From: Neptunomonas japonica DSM 18939
GTDB lineage: Bacteria > Pseudomonadota > Gammaproteobacteria > Pseudomonadales > Balneatricaceae
Direction of reading: 5' to 3'
Assembly: GCF_000422765.1 (NCBI RefSeq)
Contig: NZ_AUGR01000010.1
Location: forward strand, 1 to 64,000
Length of the DNA stretch: 64,000 nucleotides
This document shows positions 6,477 through 15,490 of the stretch, in pieces (position 1 is the first letter of the stretch; each line of letters starts with the position of its first letter). The position numbers and the translations under genes are program-made. The notes beneath the pieces were generated by a model, which saw nothing but the letters and a program-made list of their open reading frames with translations, was not told the DNA's origin and ran no database searches.

Positions 6477-6890
6477 ATGAAAGGTAAAGGTAAGTGCTTG
6501 TGTGGCTCTGTTGAATTGGAAGTAGAGTACGCTAGTAGCGAATTAGCAGCTTGTCATTGCAGTATGTGCAGAAATTGGTCGGGTGGCCCGATGTTAGCCA
6601 TTGACTGCGCTGATTCGGTAAAAATTTCAGATGAAACAAGTGTTGTTAGGTATCCATCATCAGAATGGGCTGAAAGGGGATTTTGCGGTAAATGCGGGAC
6701 GCACCTGTTTTACTATCTGAAGCCGAATAACCAGTACCACCTTCCTGTTGGCTTACTGTCCAGCGAAGACACCTACAAACTAACTCATCAAATATTCATC
6801 GATGAAAAATCCGACTATTACGACTTTGAAAATGAAACTCAAAATATGACGGGGCCCGAAGTTTTTGCGCATTTTGACGGTGGTGAGTAA
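6477..6890 (+). CDS. GFA-fold (CENP-V/DUF636) zinc protein
   Basis: A 137-residue protein of the glutathione-dependent formaldehyde-activating enzyme fold. The zinc ligands are visible: CLCGSVELEVEY (C-x-C), ACHCSMCRNWSG (C-H-C-x2-C) and GFCGKCGTHLFY (C-x2-C). Most members of this family are not proven to act on formaldehyde, so the substrate is unknown. GGAGG lies eight bases before the ATG. It stands alone, with no related gene beside it. Confidence 0.88.
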   Translation: MKGKGKCLCGSVELEVEYASSELAACHCSMCRNWSGGPMLAIDCADSVKISDETSVVRYPSSEWAERGFCGKCGTHLFYYLKPNNQYHLPVGLLSSEDTYKLTHQIFIDEKSDYYDFENETQNMTGPEVFAHFDGGE

Positions 6891-7067
6891 ACGGCTAACT
6901 AAAAGGGGTCCTAGAAAAATATACTCGGCTCCCGTTTTTATTTACATTGGACGCTTCTGTTATTATTTACCTAGTGACAAACAAGTAGATAACAAGACTA
7001 GCATCGAGTTAGGTATCAAAACGTTCAACTATCATTTACAAAATTTACTTTGATCCAAAGGACAGTT

Positions 7068-7304
7068 ATGACAACTACTTTAATCCCTAATAACACATTA
7101 ATTACAGAAACGCCTGAAGAGGGCCGTGCTTTGGCAGTAAAATTGTCAAGGCTCATTATTAAAGCGACGCAACCCGACGAAGAGGCTCGCAATAAAATGC
7201 GCGGTGTTTATGCCAATGACCCAGCCATGCTTATTAGCATTGGTCAGGTTGTCGCAACCGAGTTTGCTACCATCGCTGCTGCCAATAACTATTGGCGTAA
7301 ATAG
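7068..7304 (+). CDS. small conserved-looking protein, unknown function
   Basis: A 78-residue protein that I do not recognise. The frame opens at 7050, but the ATG at 7068 has AAAGGA six bases upstream and is preferred. It is soluble and mostly helical by composition, with no cysteine pairs or membrane segment. It could be a real gene because of the good start site and balanced composition, but similarity data are needed. Confidence 0.5.
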   Translation: MTTTLIPNNTLITETPEEGRALAVKLSRLIIKATQPDEEARNKMRGVYANDPAMLISIGQVVATEFATIAAANNYWRK

Positions 7305-7529
7305 AGCTACCTAAAGCTGCGTGTTTATGAATATCTACCCCATCGATTGGTGAGGTTAAAAATGGGGACATAGTATATCTATGTTGCCCTGTATTTTTTG
7401 AATCGAATTAGGTTCTGGCAACAACTTGCTTAATAGTTCTAATAAGCAACGCCGCTGGTTCTGGTGAATCTTTGCTGCATGCACTAAATGTGCTGCTGAG
7501 ATAGGAACTCTATCGGTGATATATAAATT
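7305..7529. other. intergenic region, possible degraded sequence
   Basis: The minus strand holds an open stretch reading ITDRVPISAAHLVHAAKIH, then a helix-like segment ending ILCPHF, whose stop falls at 7356. It has no start of its own and overlaps the signal peptide of the next gene, so I treat it as a possible fossil of an unrecognised gene. A small palindrome ACATAG-TATAT-CTATGT lies at about 7368-7384. Confidence 0.3.
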
Positions 7530-7916
7530 ATGCGTGTAGTTATTGTCTGCTTCCTTATGCTTGTTTCCGCCGTAGTGAGTGCCGAAAATATAAAGCCTTT
7601 CACTTCTGACGGCTGTAGCGCCTTCCCAGACGGGACGTTTGAGCAAAACGAATTATGGTTATCTTGCTGTACTGCGCATGATTATTCTTATTGGCAAGGC
7701 GGTACATATGATGAAAGGCTCATCGCAGATCAGCAGTTGCAACAATGTGTTGCTAAAGTAGGCAAGCCGAAAATCGCAAGTTTAATGTTAGCAGGCGTTC
7801 GTGTTGGAGGAAGCCCTTACTTTCCTACATCATTCAGGTGGGGGTATGGTTGGTCTTATCCTCGCTTTTATAAGGCATTAACGACAGCCGAAAAAAAGCA
7901 GATAAGCGCTCAATAA
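7530..7916 (+). CDS. exported phospholipase A2-like protein
   Basis: A 128-residue protein with a clear signal peptide (residues 1-18, cleavage near VSA-EN). The mature part contains DGCSAFPDGTF and then LSCCTAHDYSYWQGG. The CCxxHD motif is the hallmark of secreted phospholipase A2, with the His-Asp pair used in catalysis. Four or more cysteines suggest a disulfide-bonded protein in the periplasm or outside. The substrate is unproven; family members in bacteria are poorly studied. It is followed after 10 bases by a membrane protein gene on the same strand. Confidence 0.72.
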   Translation: MRVVIVCFLMLVSAVVSAENIKPFTSDGCSAFPDGTFEQNELWLSCCTAHDYSYWQGGTYDERLIADQQLQQCVAKVGKPKIASLMLAGVRVGGSPYFPTSFRWGYGWSYPRFYKALTTAEKKQISAQ

Positions 7917-7926
7917 AAGGATAGAT

Positions 7927-8922
7927 ATGTATACAAACGAAGATCTTAATTTTGCAGTTAAAAAGGGAATATTTACTGCATGTGCGGTTGACGAGTTTAG
8001 GGCGCAGCTAGAAAGTGATAAAAAGACGCACTTTGCAGATGAAGAAAATTTTCGTTTAGTGAGCAGTTTTAACGATATCTTTGTCGTGATTGCTTGCGCG
8101 TTGCTGTTGTTTTCTTCGCTATGGGTTGGAGAAGGTATCAGGGAAGGTCTTGGCGGGCTTATTTTTGCCTTGCTATCGTGGCTGCTAGCTGAGGTTTTTA
8201 CCCTCAAAAGAAAGATGGCTTTGCCTTCAATCGCTTTGCTGTTGTCATTTATTGGCGGTGTATTTAGTTTCTGCCTGAGCTTGTTTGATGATCCAGCTGA
8301 GCTTGCGTTCATTATTGCTTCAACAGTGTCGGCCTTTGCCGCATGGTTACATTGGAAGCGTTTTGGTGTGCCCATCACTATTGCGGCAACTACGGCAGCG
8401 TTAACAACGCTCATTGTTTCTATCGTGCTAAGTTTGTTCCCCGATACTAAGGCTTATATGTTATTTGCCTTCTTTTTATGTGGCATCGTTATTTTTAGCT
8501 TTGCGATGTATTGGGACTCTTCTGATATTACACGAACTACACGTAAATCGGATGTGGCGTTTTGGCTGCATTTATTAGCAGCGCCTTTGATTATTCATCC
8601 TGTTTTTACAGGGCTAGGTATATTTGAAGGTAATGAAGATCTCGGCAATATGTTGGTTGTGATAGTGCTTTATATCTTCATGACGATGTTATCCATAATA
8701 GTGGATCGTCGTGCCTTTATGGTGTCGTCATTGGCTTATGTTATATACGCGATTACTGCTATTTTGAACGAGATTGGGGGCGTTGGTCTAAGCTTTGCAC
8801 TAACCGGCATCTTTTTAGGCAGTGCGTTATTAGTCTTGTCGGTATATTGGCACTCAATTAGGGCGGGTTTGTTAGGGCGTCTGCCTTTGAATGTTCAGCG
8901 CTATGTTCCTAAGATTAACTAG
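7927..8922 (+). CDS. polytopic membrane protein, unknown function
   Basis: A 331-residue protein. The first 45 residues are soluble and charged, followed by about ten hydrophobic segments to the end. The layout, with a short N-terminal cytoplasmic part and many membrane helices, resembles DUF2157-type proteins, but I cannot name a family with certainty. GGATAG precedes the ATG. It follows the phospholipase A2-like gene by 10 bases, so the two are probably co-transcribed. Confidence 0.75.
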   Translation: MYTNEDLNFAVKKGIFTACAVDEFRAQLESDKKTHFADEENFRLVSSFNDIFVVIACALLLFSSLWVGEGIREGLGGLIFALLSWLLAEVFTLKRKMALPSIALLLSFIGGVFSFCLSLFDDPAELAFIIASTVSAFAAWLHWKRFGVPITIAATTAALTTLIVSIVLSLFPDTKAYMLFAFFLCGIVIFSFAMYWDSSDITRTTRKSDVAFWLHLLAAPLIIHPVFTGLGIFEGNEDLGNMLVVIVLYIFMTMLSIIVDRRAFMVSSLAYVIYAITAILNEIGGVGLSFALTGIFLGSALLVLSVYWHSIRAGLLGRLPLNVQRYVPKIN

Positions 8923-8950
8923 CAGTCACAGAGATTAAACTGAATATACC

Positions 8951-10111
8951 ATGGATAAAAATTATACCTATCGAGATCGTCACGTTGAGCTCGATACCGA
9001 TAAGCAGTTTCGACTTGGCGAAGGGAAAATCAGCGGCTACTGCTCGGTGTTTCTTGGGGTGTTGAGCCTTTTAGCGGTTATTGCTTATCTGTTTCCTTCT
9101 TATTTAACTACTAACGAATTACGCAATCTATATGATGCTGCTGTTCTGCAAAATGTATTGAAGTATGGAATGTACTTTTCTTTGTTGTTTGGGTTTATCA
9201 CCTTTTATCTAAAGAGATACCGCCTTATGGGGGCTGTCGGGATCTCTTTAACAAGCTGTGCATTTTTACTCGGGGGGTACACTGTGCCAGTTGGTCCGGT
9301 AGAAGCCAAGCGCTTATCGTTAGGAGTGGACTGGTTAATACTGGCGTTTTTAGGTTCTGTTTTTATATTCTTGGCGCTTGAAAAACTATGGCCCAGATAT
9401 AAGAACCAAGTCATTCTGCGTAGCGGCTGGGGTTTAGATCTTTTCTATTTTTGCTTTAATCATTTAGCTATTTCGGCGGTGTTGGTTTATGCAAACTATC
9501 ATGTCAGCCATTTTGATTGGGCCTTGAGTGCTTCGCTACAAGAAAGCATACAGTCAATGCCGGTACTACTTCAGTTTTTGCTGGTGGTATTGAGTGCTGA
9601 TTTTGTACTGTATTGGGAGCACCGTTTGTATCATGAGGTTAAATGGCTGTGGCCCATTCATGCCGTGCACCATTCAGTTGAAAATTTAGACTGGTTGGCA
9701 GGTTCTCGTGGGCATTTCATCCAAGTGTTTTCAGAGCGAGCGATGGTGATGGTACCGCTGTACTTGCTGGGTGTTGATGAAACCGCGTTGAATATTTATG
9801 TAGCCTTTGCCGCATTACAAGCCGTGCTTATTCACTGTAATACTAACCTGCCATTTGGCTATTTGAAGTACATTATTGTTACGCCTCAATTCCATCATTG
9901 GCACCACAGTTCGGAGAAACCGGCTATTGATACCAATTATTCAGCGCACACTATTCTTTTTGATTGGCTGTTTAATACGATGCACTTGCCGAAAAAGCAT
10001 TGGCCTGCAGAATATGGTACAACTAAAAAGCTGCCGGAGTCTTTTATTGGCCAAACGTTATATCCTGTTACTAGCCAGTTGAAAAATAGCAAAAGCGAAA
10101 CGCATCAGTAA
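8951..10111 (+). CDS. sterol desaturase / fatty acid hydroxylase family protein
   Basis: A 386-residue membrane protein. The N-terminal third has several hydrophobic helices. The C-terminal domain carries the di-iron histidine boxes of the fatty acid hydroxylase superfamily: HRLYHE, HAVHHS and FHHWHHSS, with a further His in the IHCNTN segment. These enzymes insert oxygen or a double bond in lipids. The bacterial substrate is unknown. Length is greater than the minimal domain because of the extra N-terminal membrane part. Confidence 0.85.
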   Translation: MDKNYTYRDRHVELDTDKQFRLGEGKISGYCSVFLGVLSLLAVIAYLFPSYLTTNELRNLYDAAVLQNVLKYGMYFSLLFGFITFYLKRYRLMGAVGISLTSCAFLLGGYTVPVGPVEAKRLSLGVDWLILAFLGSVFIFLALEKLWPRYKNQVILRSGWGLDLFYFCFNHLAISAVLVYANYHVSHFDWALSASLQESIQSMPVLLQFLLVVLSADFVLYWEHRLYHEVKWLWPIHAVHHSVENLDWLAGSRGHFIQVFSERAMVMVPLYLLGVDETALNIYVAFAALQAVLIHCNTNLPFGYLKYIIVTPQFHHWHHSSEKPAIDTNYSAHTILFDWLFNTMHLPKKHWPAEYGTTKKLPESFIGQTLYPVTSQLKNSKSETHQ

Positions 10112-10199
10112 TAGGGTTAATTTTTTTGAACAACAGATCTATTAAGTACTAAAAGTAGTTTAATTCGCCGTTACGCTTCATTAATCTAGAGGTTTTACG

Positions 10200-10598
10200 A
10201 TGAAAGAGATCACAAGAATCAATCACGTTGGGCTGAGGGTGGCAAGCTTAGAAGTGGCTCGTGGGTTTTATGAAAAGCTTGGGTTTGATTTTATCGTTGG
10301 CCCAGTAGGGCCTGAGCCTGTTGCAGTGATGGAGCATCCTTCGGGGATTAATATTAACTTTATTTTAAATGCCTCTGCTGGAAAAAAACAAAATGTACTG
10401 ATGGATGTGCCCGATAAGCATACGGGTTTTACGCATATAGCGTTGGAGGTTACAGACCTTGCGGCAGCGCAGGCGTACTTGGAATCAATAAGTTACACGA
10501 TTACAGAGGGGCCTATTGTCACCCCTCAGGGAGCCTCGTTCATTTTTATACGCGACCCAGATGACAATGTGATTGAGTTTCACCAGCCCGCATCATAG
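10200..10598 (+). CDS. VOC-family (glyoxalase/dioxygenase fold) protein
   Basis: A 132-residue protein with two beta-alpha-beta-beta-beta halves. INHVGLRVASLEVARGFYEKL begins in the N-terminal half with a His ligand, FTHIALEVTDLAAAQAYLES opens the second half, and the end IRDPDDNVIEFHQ supplies the Glu ligand. The fold binds a divalent metal and catalyses varied reactions, so no substrate is claimed. The ATG is preceded by AGAGG. Confidence 0.85.
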   Translation: MKEITRINHVGLRVASLEVARGFYEKLGFDFIVGPVGPEPVAVMEHPSGININFILNASAGKKQNVLMDVPDKHTGFTHIALEVTDLAAAQAYLESISYTITEGPIVTPQGASFIFIRDPDDNVIEFHQPAS

Positions 10599-10686
10599 CA
10601 AAGGATTATTTGATTCGTTAATTTAGGCTAGTAATTAGCTTAGAGAGGTGGCTTGAATATAGTGCTGTTAATTTATAAGGAATTGT

Positions 10687-11361
10687 ATGAAAGAGTCGGA
10701 TCTTTACCTTCCATTAAAACACTTTTTAACCTCTCAGAATTATGAAGTGAAGGGGGAAGTTCACGACTGCGATGTCTTAGCCGTACGTGCTGAAGAGCCT
10801 CCGGTTATTGTTGAGCTTAAGCTATCGCTTAATCTTAGCGTAATTCTCCAAGCCGTTGAGCGGCTTTCGTTAACATCTAGTGTTTATATCGGTGTGCCTA
10901 ATCGTTGTAGTAGCTTAGAGCGTAAACGTAAGAAAATTATTAAGTTACTGCGCATGCTGGGTTTAGGTCTTATGGTGATAGAACCAGTAAAGGAGGGCTA
11001 TGTGAAGGTGCTTCTTGACCCTGGTGAGTACAAGCCCCGTAAGTCAGAGCGGCGAAAAGTTTGTTTGTTAGGTGAGTTCTCAAGACGAGTAGGTGACCCT
11101 AACCTCGGTGGAGTCGATAGAAGAAAAGGCCTTGTAACGGCTTATCGGCAAAAGGCTTTACTCATTGCTCAATTTTTAAGGGAGCACGGGTCAACAAAAG
11201 CTGGGCTAATTTCCCAGCGTATTCAGGAGCCTAAAGCGCGAGATATTTTATATAAAAATGTTTATGGTTGGTTTGATAGGGAGTCGCAAGGTATTTACGC
11301 ACTCTCTCCTCGTGGGGAGCAAGAGATACCTTTTTGGGAGAAAAAATCAGATCAATCCTAA
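10687..11361 (+). CDS. DUF2161 family protein, PD-(D/E)xK-like
   Basis: A 224-residue protein. The N-terminal part shows a nuclease-like core: HDCDVLAV followed by PPVIVELKLSLNL, that is D...E-x-K as in PD-(D/E)xK phosphodiesterase folds. The C-terminal part is a helical, basic region that could be a winged-helix segment. The match to DUF2161 is by recognition; no activity is established. A strong hairpin terminator follows it. Confidence 0.78.
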   Translation: MKESDLYLPLKHFLTSQNYEVKGEVHDCDVLAVRAEEPPVIVELKLSLNLSVILQAVERLSLTSSVYIGVPNRCSSLERKRKKIIKLLRMLGLGLMVIEPVKEGYVKVLLDPGEYKPRKSERRKVCLLGEFSRRVGDPNLGGVDRRKGLVTAYRQKALLIAQFLREHGSTKAGLISQRIQEPKARDILYKNVYGWFDRESQGIYALSPRGEQEIPFWEKKSDQS

Positions 11362-11411
11362 ACTATAAACCTAGCTAATGATGCTATCGCCTCTTGTTAA
11401 CGCTCCGTTAT

Positions 11412-11451
11412 AACACCACAAACCTTTAATTGATTTAGGGTTTGTGGTGTT
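11412..11451. terminator. terminator after the DUF2161 gene
   Basis: AACACCACAAACC (11412-11424) pairs with GGTTTGTGGTGTT (11439-11451), a perfect 13-base stem. There is no long T run, but the stem alone is strong. Confidence 0.75.
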
Positions 11452-11713
11452 TATCCAGAAAACCGCAGCTCTCTAGCGCAGTACTCATAGATAATAACTA
11501 TCGTATGCATAGCTAAAGCTAATTAAGAATGTTGATGCAGGTCAGGTCTATCAAACAGCGTTTGCTCTAATGTTGTTCGTGCTGGATTTTCCAGCTTTCT
11601 ATAGACATAAATACGCTTAATAAAGAGCCCACAGATGGCGCTCTATCCTTCTCAACTGGCAGGCTGCGTAGGATAAAGCCCCATCGTGCGGACCTCTCAA
11701 GGAGATTGATATC

Positions 11714-12700
11714 ATGAAACGGCCATCCAGTCTGTTTTTTTTTAGTTTAATTGCTTCATTATCTGTTCAAGCCGCAGAGCCCATTCAGCCTATTGTTGCT
11801 CACCAGGCTACCGATCAGGCCAAAGTAGAGTTAGGGAAAAAGTTGTATTTTGATCCACGGCTATCCAAGTCAGGGTTTATTTCTTGTAACTCGTGCCATA
11901 ACTTGAGTATGGGTGGCACTGATAATATGCCGACGTCGATTGGCCATAATTGGTCATTAGGCCCTATTAATGCCCCGACAGTGTTGAATAGTAGTTTAAA
12001 TGTGGCGCAGTTCTGGGATGGCCGTGCTAAAGATTTACAGGAACAAGCGGGAGGGCCTATCGCCAATCCGATAGAGATGGGTTTTAGCCATCAACTGGCC
12101 GTCGAAATGTTAGAAACCATTCCTGGTTATCGGCGTGAGTTTAACCAGGTATTTAATGACAAGCAGATTAATATTAACAGTGTCACAGATGCCATTGCGG
12201 CCTTTGAAGAAACCCTCGTAACACCTAATGCCCCCTTTGATCTGTACCTAAAAGGAGATCAATCTGCCATTTCTGATCAAGCCAAAGCAGGCTATACATT
12301 ATTCAAGTCTATTGGCTGTACCGCATGTCATAATGGTGTAGCGGTGGGGGGCAACTCTTTTCAGAAGATGGGGTTGGTGAAACCTTATAAAACAACAAAT
12401 AAGGCAGCAGGAAGGTCTGCTGTTACGGGGCAAGAAATCGACCGGTTTAATTTCAAAGTGCCGACTCTGCGAAACGTCGAACTTACCTATCCCTACTTTC
12501 ATGATGGTGCTGTTTGGAGCCTTGAGGAAGCCGTAGGAACAATGGCAGAGCTACAATTAGGTAAAAAGCTGAAAGAGCAAGAAGTGGCTCAGGTCGTTGC
12601 TTTTCTGAAAACACTCACTGGGGACCAGCCGAGTTTCAGGTTACCGCAATTGCCTCCATCAACTAATCAAACTCCACGACCAGACCCCAGTGCTAATTAG
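11714..12700 (+). CDS. periplasmic di-haem cytochrome c peroxidase
   Basis: A 328-residue protein with a signal peptide ending near residue 21 (VQAAEP). Two c-type haem sites are present: CNSCH at residues 58-62 and CTACH near residue 205. The GPINAPTVLNS and WDGRAKDLQEQAGGPI blocks, and the later FKVPTLRNVELTYPYFHDG block, are typical of bacterial di-haem peroxidases, which reduce hydrogen peroxide in the periplasm with electrons from small cytochromes. It stands alone, with about 260 bases upstream in which I see no clear FNR or OxyR site. AAGGAG precedes the ATG. Confidence 0.93.
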   Translation: MKRPSSLFFFSLIASLSVQAAEPIQPIVAHQATDQAKVELGKKLYFDPRLSKSGFISCNSCHNLSMGGTDNMPTSIGHNWSLGPINAPTVLNSSLNVAQFWDGRAKDLQEQAGGPIANPIEMGFSHQLAVEMLETIPGYRREFNQVFNDKQININSVTDAIAAFEETLVTPNAPFDLYLKGDQSAISDQAKAGYTLFKSIGCTACHNGVAVGGNSFQKMGLVKPYKTTNKAAGRSAVTGQEIDRFNFKVPTLRNVELTYPYFHDGAVWSLEEAVGTMAELQLGKKLKEQEVAQVVAFLKTLTGDQPSFRLPQLPPSTNQTPRPDPSAN

Positions 12701-12760
12701 TGCTATGAGTCTCTGAAAAAGGAAGCAATTTTCCATTACTATCTTACAGCCTTGGAGTAA

Positions 12761-12849
12761 TGACAAAGCCTTAATTCATATTGTTAAAGTGATTATACAA
12801 GCAAACACTAACAACTCAGAAATTAGGCTTTGTCACATTGTTAAGTGTT
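12761..12849. repeat. nested inverted repeats between convergent genes
   Basis: TGACAAAGCCTTAATT (12761-12776) faces AATTAGGCTTTGTCA (12821-12835), with one base gap. Inside and beyond it, CAAACACTAACAA (12802-12814) faces TTGTTAAGTGTTTG (12838-12851) with one extra base. The region lies between the converging peroxidase and LysR genes and probably ends transcription from both sides, though the form is unusual. Confidence 0.5.
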
Positions 12850-12870
12850 TGTACTTAAAGTAATTAGAAA

Positions 12871-13734
12871 TTAACTTCCGTTTTTGAATAGTTCCTTATC
12901 GTGAAGCAGTTGTCCTTTTAACCAATCAATAAATACTCGTATGCGTGTTAGTTCCAGAAGCTTAGGGTGTTGCAGCAGCCACAACTCTCGTATTGAAAAA
13001 GTTTTTGTTAATGGTCTGAGTTGGTAGTGGCTAGCAAGGTAACATGGCAGGCAGGCTACCCCAATCCCTTGTTTTACAGCTTCTACTGAGCCTAAGCCAA
13101 CATTAGTACGTAATACCGGCCTTGCTGAAGATACATGCTGCCTTACCCACTTGGCTTCTGGCAGGTTGGCATACTTATCATCCAGTATGACCCAAGGATG
13201 GTTACTTAGTGTGGTTTCTGGCTGCGTGTCTTTATTGCCATATACCGCATAGGCAATATCTGTGAGTTTACTAATGATGAGTTGGCCTGTTTCAGGGCGC
13301 CCCATACGGATAGCAATATCTGCTTCGCGCTGGCTTAAACTGAGCTGGCTAGCATCTGCAATCAATTCTAGTTGTATATCTGGATAGCGGCGCTGAAAGT
13401 CAGGTAGTTTTTTTAATAAGTAACCATTGATGAAGGTGCTAACGGATGTAATGCGCACTATGCCAGATAAGTTTTTATCTCGGCTATTGAGTTGTTGGTT
13501 TATTAAACCAAATTGTATTTCAAGCTGCAGGGCTGTTTGCAGAATGTCTTCTGCGTCGACGGTAATAACATAGCGCCCATTGGGGCGGTCAAATAATCGA
13601 CAACCAAGGTCTAGTTCTAGTTGCACAATGCGGCGCGCTACTGTGGTGCTGTTCACTTTTAGTGTTTTGGCAGCACCAGCGAGTGTTTCATTGCGATAGA
13701 GTGCAAGAAAGTATTTAAGATCATTCCAGTTCAT
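12871..13734 (-). CDS. LysR-family transcriptional regulator
   Basis: The frame is open from 13803, but the ATG at 13734 (MNWNDLKYFLALYRNETLAG) is the normal start of this subfamily, giving 287 residues. The N-terminal winged helix-turn-helix (AGAAKTLKVNSTTVARRIVQ) is followed by the LysR substrate domain. It is divergent from a glutathione S-transferase gene with about 110 bases between them, the usual arrangement for a regulator and its target. The effector is unknown. Confidence 0.9.
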   Translation of the reverse strand: MNWNDLKYFLALYRNETLAGAAKTLKVNSTTVARRIVQLELDLGCRLFDRPNGRYVITVDAEDILQTALQLEIQFGLINQQLNSRDKNLSGIVRITSVSTFINGYLLKKLPDFQRRYPDIQLELIADASQLSLSQREADIAIRMGRPETGQLIISKLTDIAYAVYGNKDTQPETTLSNHPWVILDDKYANLPEAKWVRQHVSSARPVLRTNVGLGSVEAVKQGIGVACLPCYLASHYQLRPLTKTFSIRELWLLQHPKLLELTRIRVFIDWLKGQLLHDKELFKNGS

Positions 13735-13842
13735 GCTGCAATTTTGCATTAATAGTCTGCAATTTAATAGGTTTTCGCTGTATTTATGCAGGTGTAATCT
13801 CATAGCTCTTAATAAAAATATGAATAGGGCAGGTAGATAAAT

Positions 13843-14637
13843 ATGATCACTTTATATACTCATCCAATGTCACCTTGTGCTCAAAAGGTCCGGATTGTTC
13901 TTGCAGAGAAGAGGGTCGCGTGGGAGCCAAAACTTATTAATTTGCAGCAAAAGGAGAATCTTCAAGCGTGGTATCTCAAGCTTAATCCGCTGGGCGTCGT
14001 GCCTACATTGGTTGAAGGTGGGCAGCCTGTGATTGAGTCCTCTATCATCTGTGAATATTTAGAAGATTGTTATCCTACTCCTTCATTACGCCAAGGAACG
14101 CCACATCAGATAGCCCAAATGAGACTATGGCTGAAACACATTGATATCAAGTTACATCCTTCATGTGGTGCATTGCAATGGCCCTTGATTATGCGCCCTG
14201 CGTTACTTGAGAAAACATCTGAAGAGCAACAAAGTCTGATTAGTCAGGTTATAGAAAAACCACGTAGGGAACGACAAAGAAGGCTTTTGGATATGGGGCT
14301 AAACGCGCCCGATGTGGTGGATGCGGTACGTACTTACGCGTTCACTATTGAGCAAATGGAGGAGGCTTTGCAAAGTCAAAAGTGGTTGGCAGGTGACCAC
14401 TTTTCATTAGCAGACTGTGCTATGGCGCCTTACTTTCAGACGCTTTTACAGTTTGGCTGGGCAGCGTTTTTTGCAGCGTCCCCCAAGGTTGAGCAGTGGG
14501 TTAAGCAGGTGTGTGAGCGTCCTTCATTTATCAGTGCAGTGAGTGCTGATTTTCCAGAGGATACTTGCCGTGAGCTTCTGTTGTTAGGTGCAGATGCATG
14601 GCCAATTATTGAACAACATTTACAGGAAGAAAAATGA
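13843..14637 (+). CDS. glutathione S-transferase family protein
   Basis: A 264-residue protein. The N-terminal thioredoxin-like domain begins YTHPMSPCAQKVRIVLAEK and has the cis-proline site (GVVPTLVEGG) and IESSIICEYLED. The C-terminal helical domain contains FSLADCAMAPYF. It is slightly longer than typical bacterial members (about 200-220 residues) because of an insert after residue 100. The divergent LysR gene may control it. The substrate is unknown; such enzymes conjugate or reduce electrophiles in the cytoplasm. Confidence 0.88.
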   Translation: MITLYTHPMSPCAQKVRIVLAEKRVAWEPKLINLQQKENLQAWYLKLNPLGVVPTLVEGGQPVIESSIICEYLEDCYPTPSLRQGTPHQIAQMRLWLKHIDIKLHPSCGALQWPLIMRPALLEKTSEEQQSLISQVIEKPRRERQRRLLDMGLNAPDVVDAVRTYAFTIEQMEEALQSQKWLAGDHFSLADCAMAPYFQTLLQFGWAAFFAASPKVEQWVKQVCERPSFISAVSADFPEDTCRELLLLGADAWPIIEQHLQEEK

Positions 14638-14833
14638 ACAAGAGTTAAAAGAAGGGTGGCGGTGTGATTTTACAAACACGATGATGGGAGTACTCTAGAG
14701 GTTGTCGGGCCTTTCTCTTTATGGGTTTGAGTATCTTTCAACTGACGGTTGTTAGTGATGATAAAGGCTCAATCAGTATCTATACCCTTTGCTTATCTTG
14801 CGATACATAAGGGTAAGGAGAGGGAGAGTTATT

Positions 14834-15304
14834 ATGAGTAACTATAAAATTGGCAGAGATATTGGCAATTTGTTTGCTCGGGTTAATATTCTCGAAGAAA
14901 AAGCCGCGAGTAATCACGACAAAAGCGCTTTTACAAAAGACGACTGTTGTGGCTCTTTGTGTACTAAACCGGTCGTTTCAGATGAAGAACTGTTTGAAAG
15001 CCTTAGCAATGCATCGCCGGATGAAAAAACCTTTGAAATCCTTAAATGTTTAGTGACTGATGCCGGTGATCTTACTATCAGAGATCTATTTGCTCGCACC
15101 AGTGAAGATGTGGGCTTGGCCGCATCTAATGCGATTACTCAGGCCAAAATGATTGGCTTTTTGACGTTGAGTAATAATAAGTGTTGTCACCAGGTTGATG
15201 ATCCTTTCAAGGATGATTATTGCAAGAAAAAAACAGGTAAGTGGTGCAGTCTAGTGAAAAAGACCACTAAATACATGTGCACGCTAGCAAGCGACAAATG
15301 TTAA
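14834..15304 (+). CDS. cysteine-rich protein, unknown function
   Basis: The frame opens at 14789, but AAGGAGAGGGAG lies before the ATG at 14834, giving 156 residues. There is no signal peptide. Cysteines cluster at two places: DDCCGSLC near residue 38 and a C-terminal region with NKCCHQ, DYCKKK, KWCSLV, YMCTLA and a terminal DKC. The middle is a helical segment. The pattern suggests metal binding or a redox role, but I recognise no family. Confidence 0.65.
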   Translation: MSNYKIGRDIGNLFARVNILEEKAASNHDKSAFTKDDCCGSLCTKPVVSDEELFESLSNASPDEKTFEILKCLVTDAGDLTIRDLFARTSEDVGLAASNAITQAKMIGFLTLSNNKCCHQVDDPFKDDYCKKKTGKWCSLVKKTTKYMCTLASDKC

Positions 15305-15490
15305 TTGTTTGCCCGTTACCTGACACTACTTATATCAAGCTGCTGCGGGCTCAATGGCCAGCACGCAGCTATCTTGCTGGACTGAAGTAGCTTGGTGTAG
15401 GTGTTTTTTAGTAACACTGAGTCGGTTTCTTCAAATGATAAGCAATACAGCCGCGTTGGAGTTAATGGAGTAAACTCGAACGTCTGCTGC
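15305..15490. other. intergenic, no gene recognised
   Basis: About 190 bases between convergent genes. A short open frame on the minus strand shows no recognisable features. No T-tract hairpin is obvious. Confidence 0.4.

Noticed and set aside
6865-7053. 62-codon frame between the GFA-fold gene and the next gene
   Set aside because: It overlaps the end of the GFA gene, has no ribosome site and no recognisable sequence.
7356-7646. 96-codon minus-strand frame
   Set aside because: It overlaps the signal peptide of a well-supported gene and has no start site; only its end might be a fossil.
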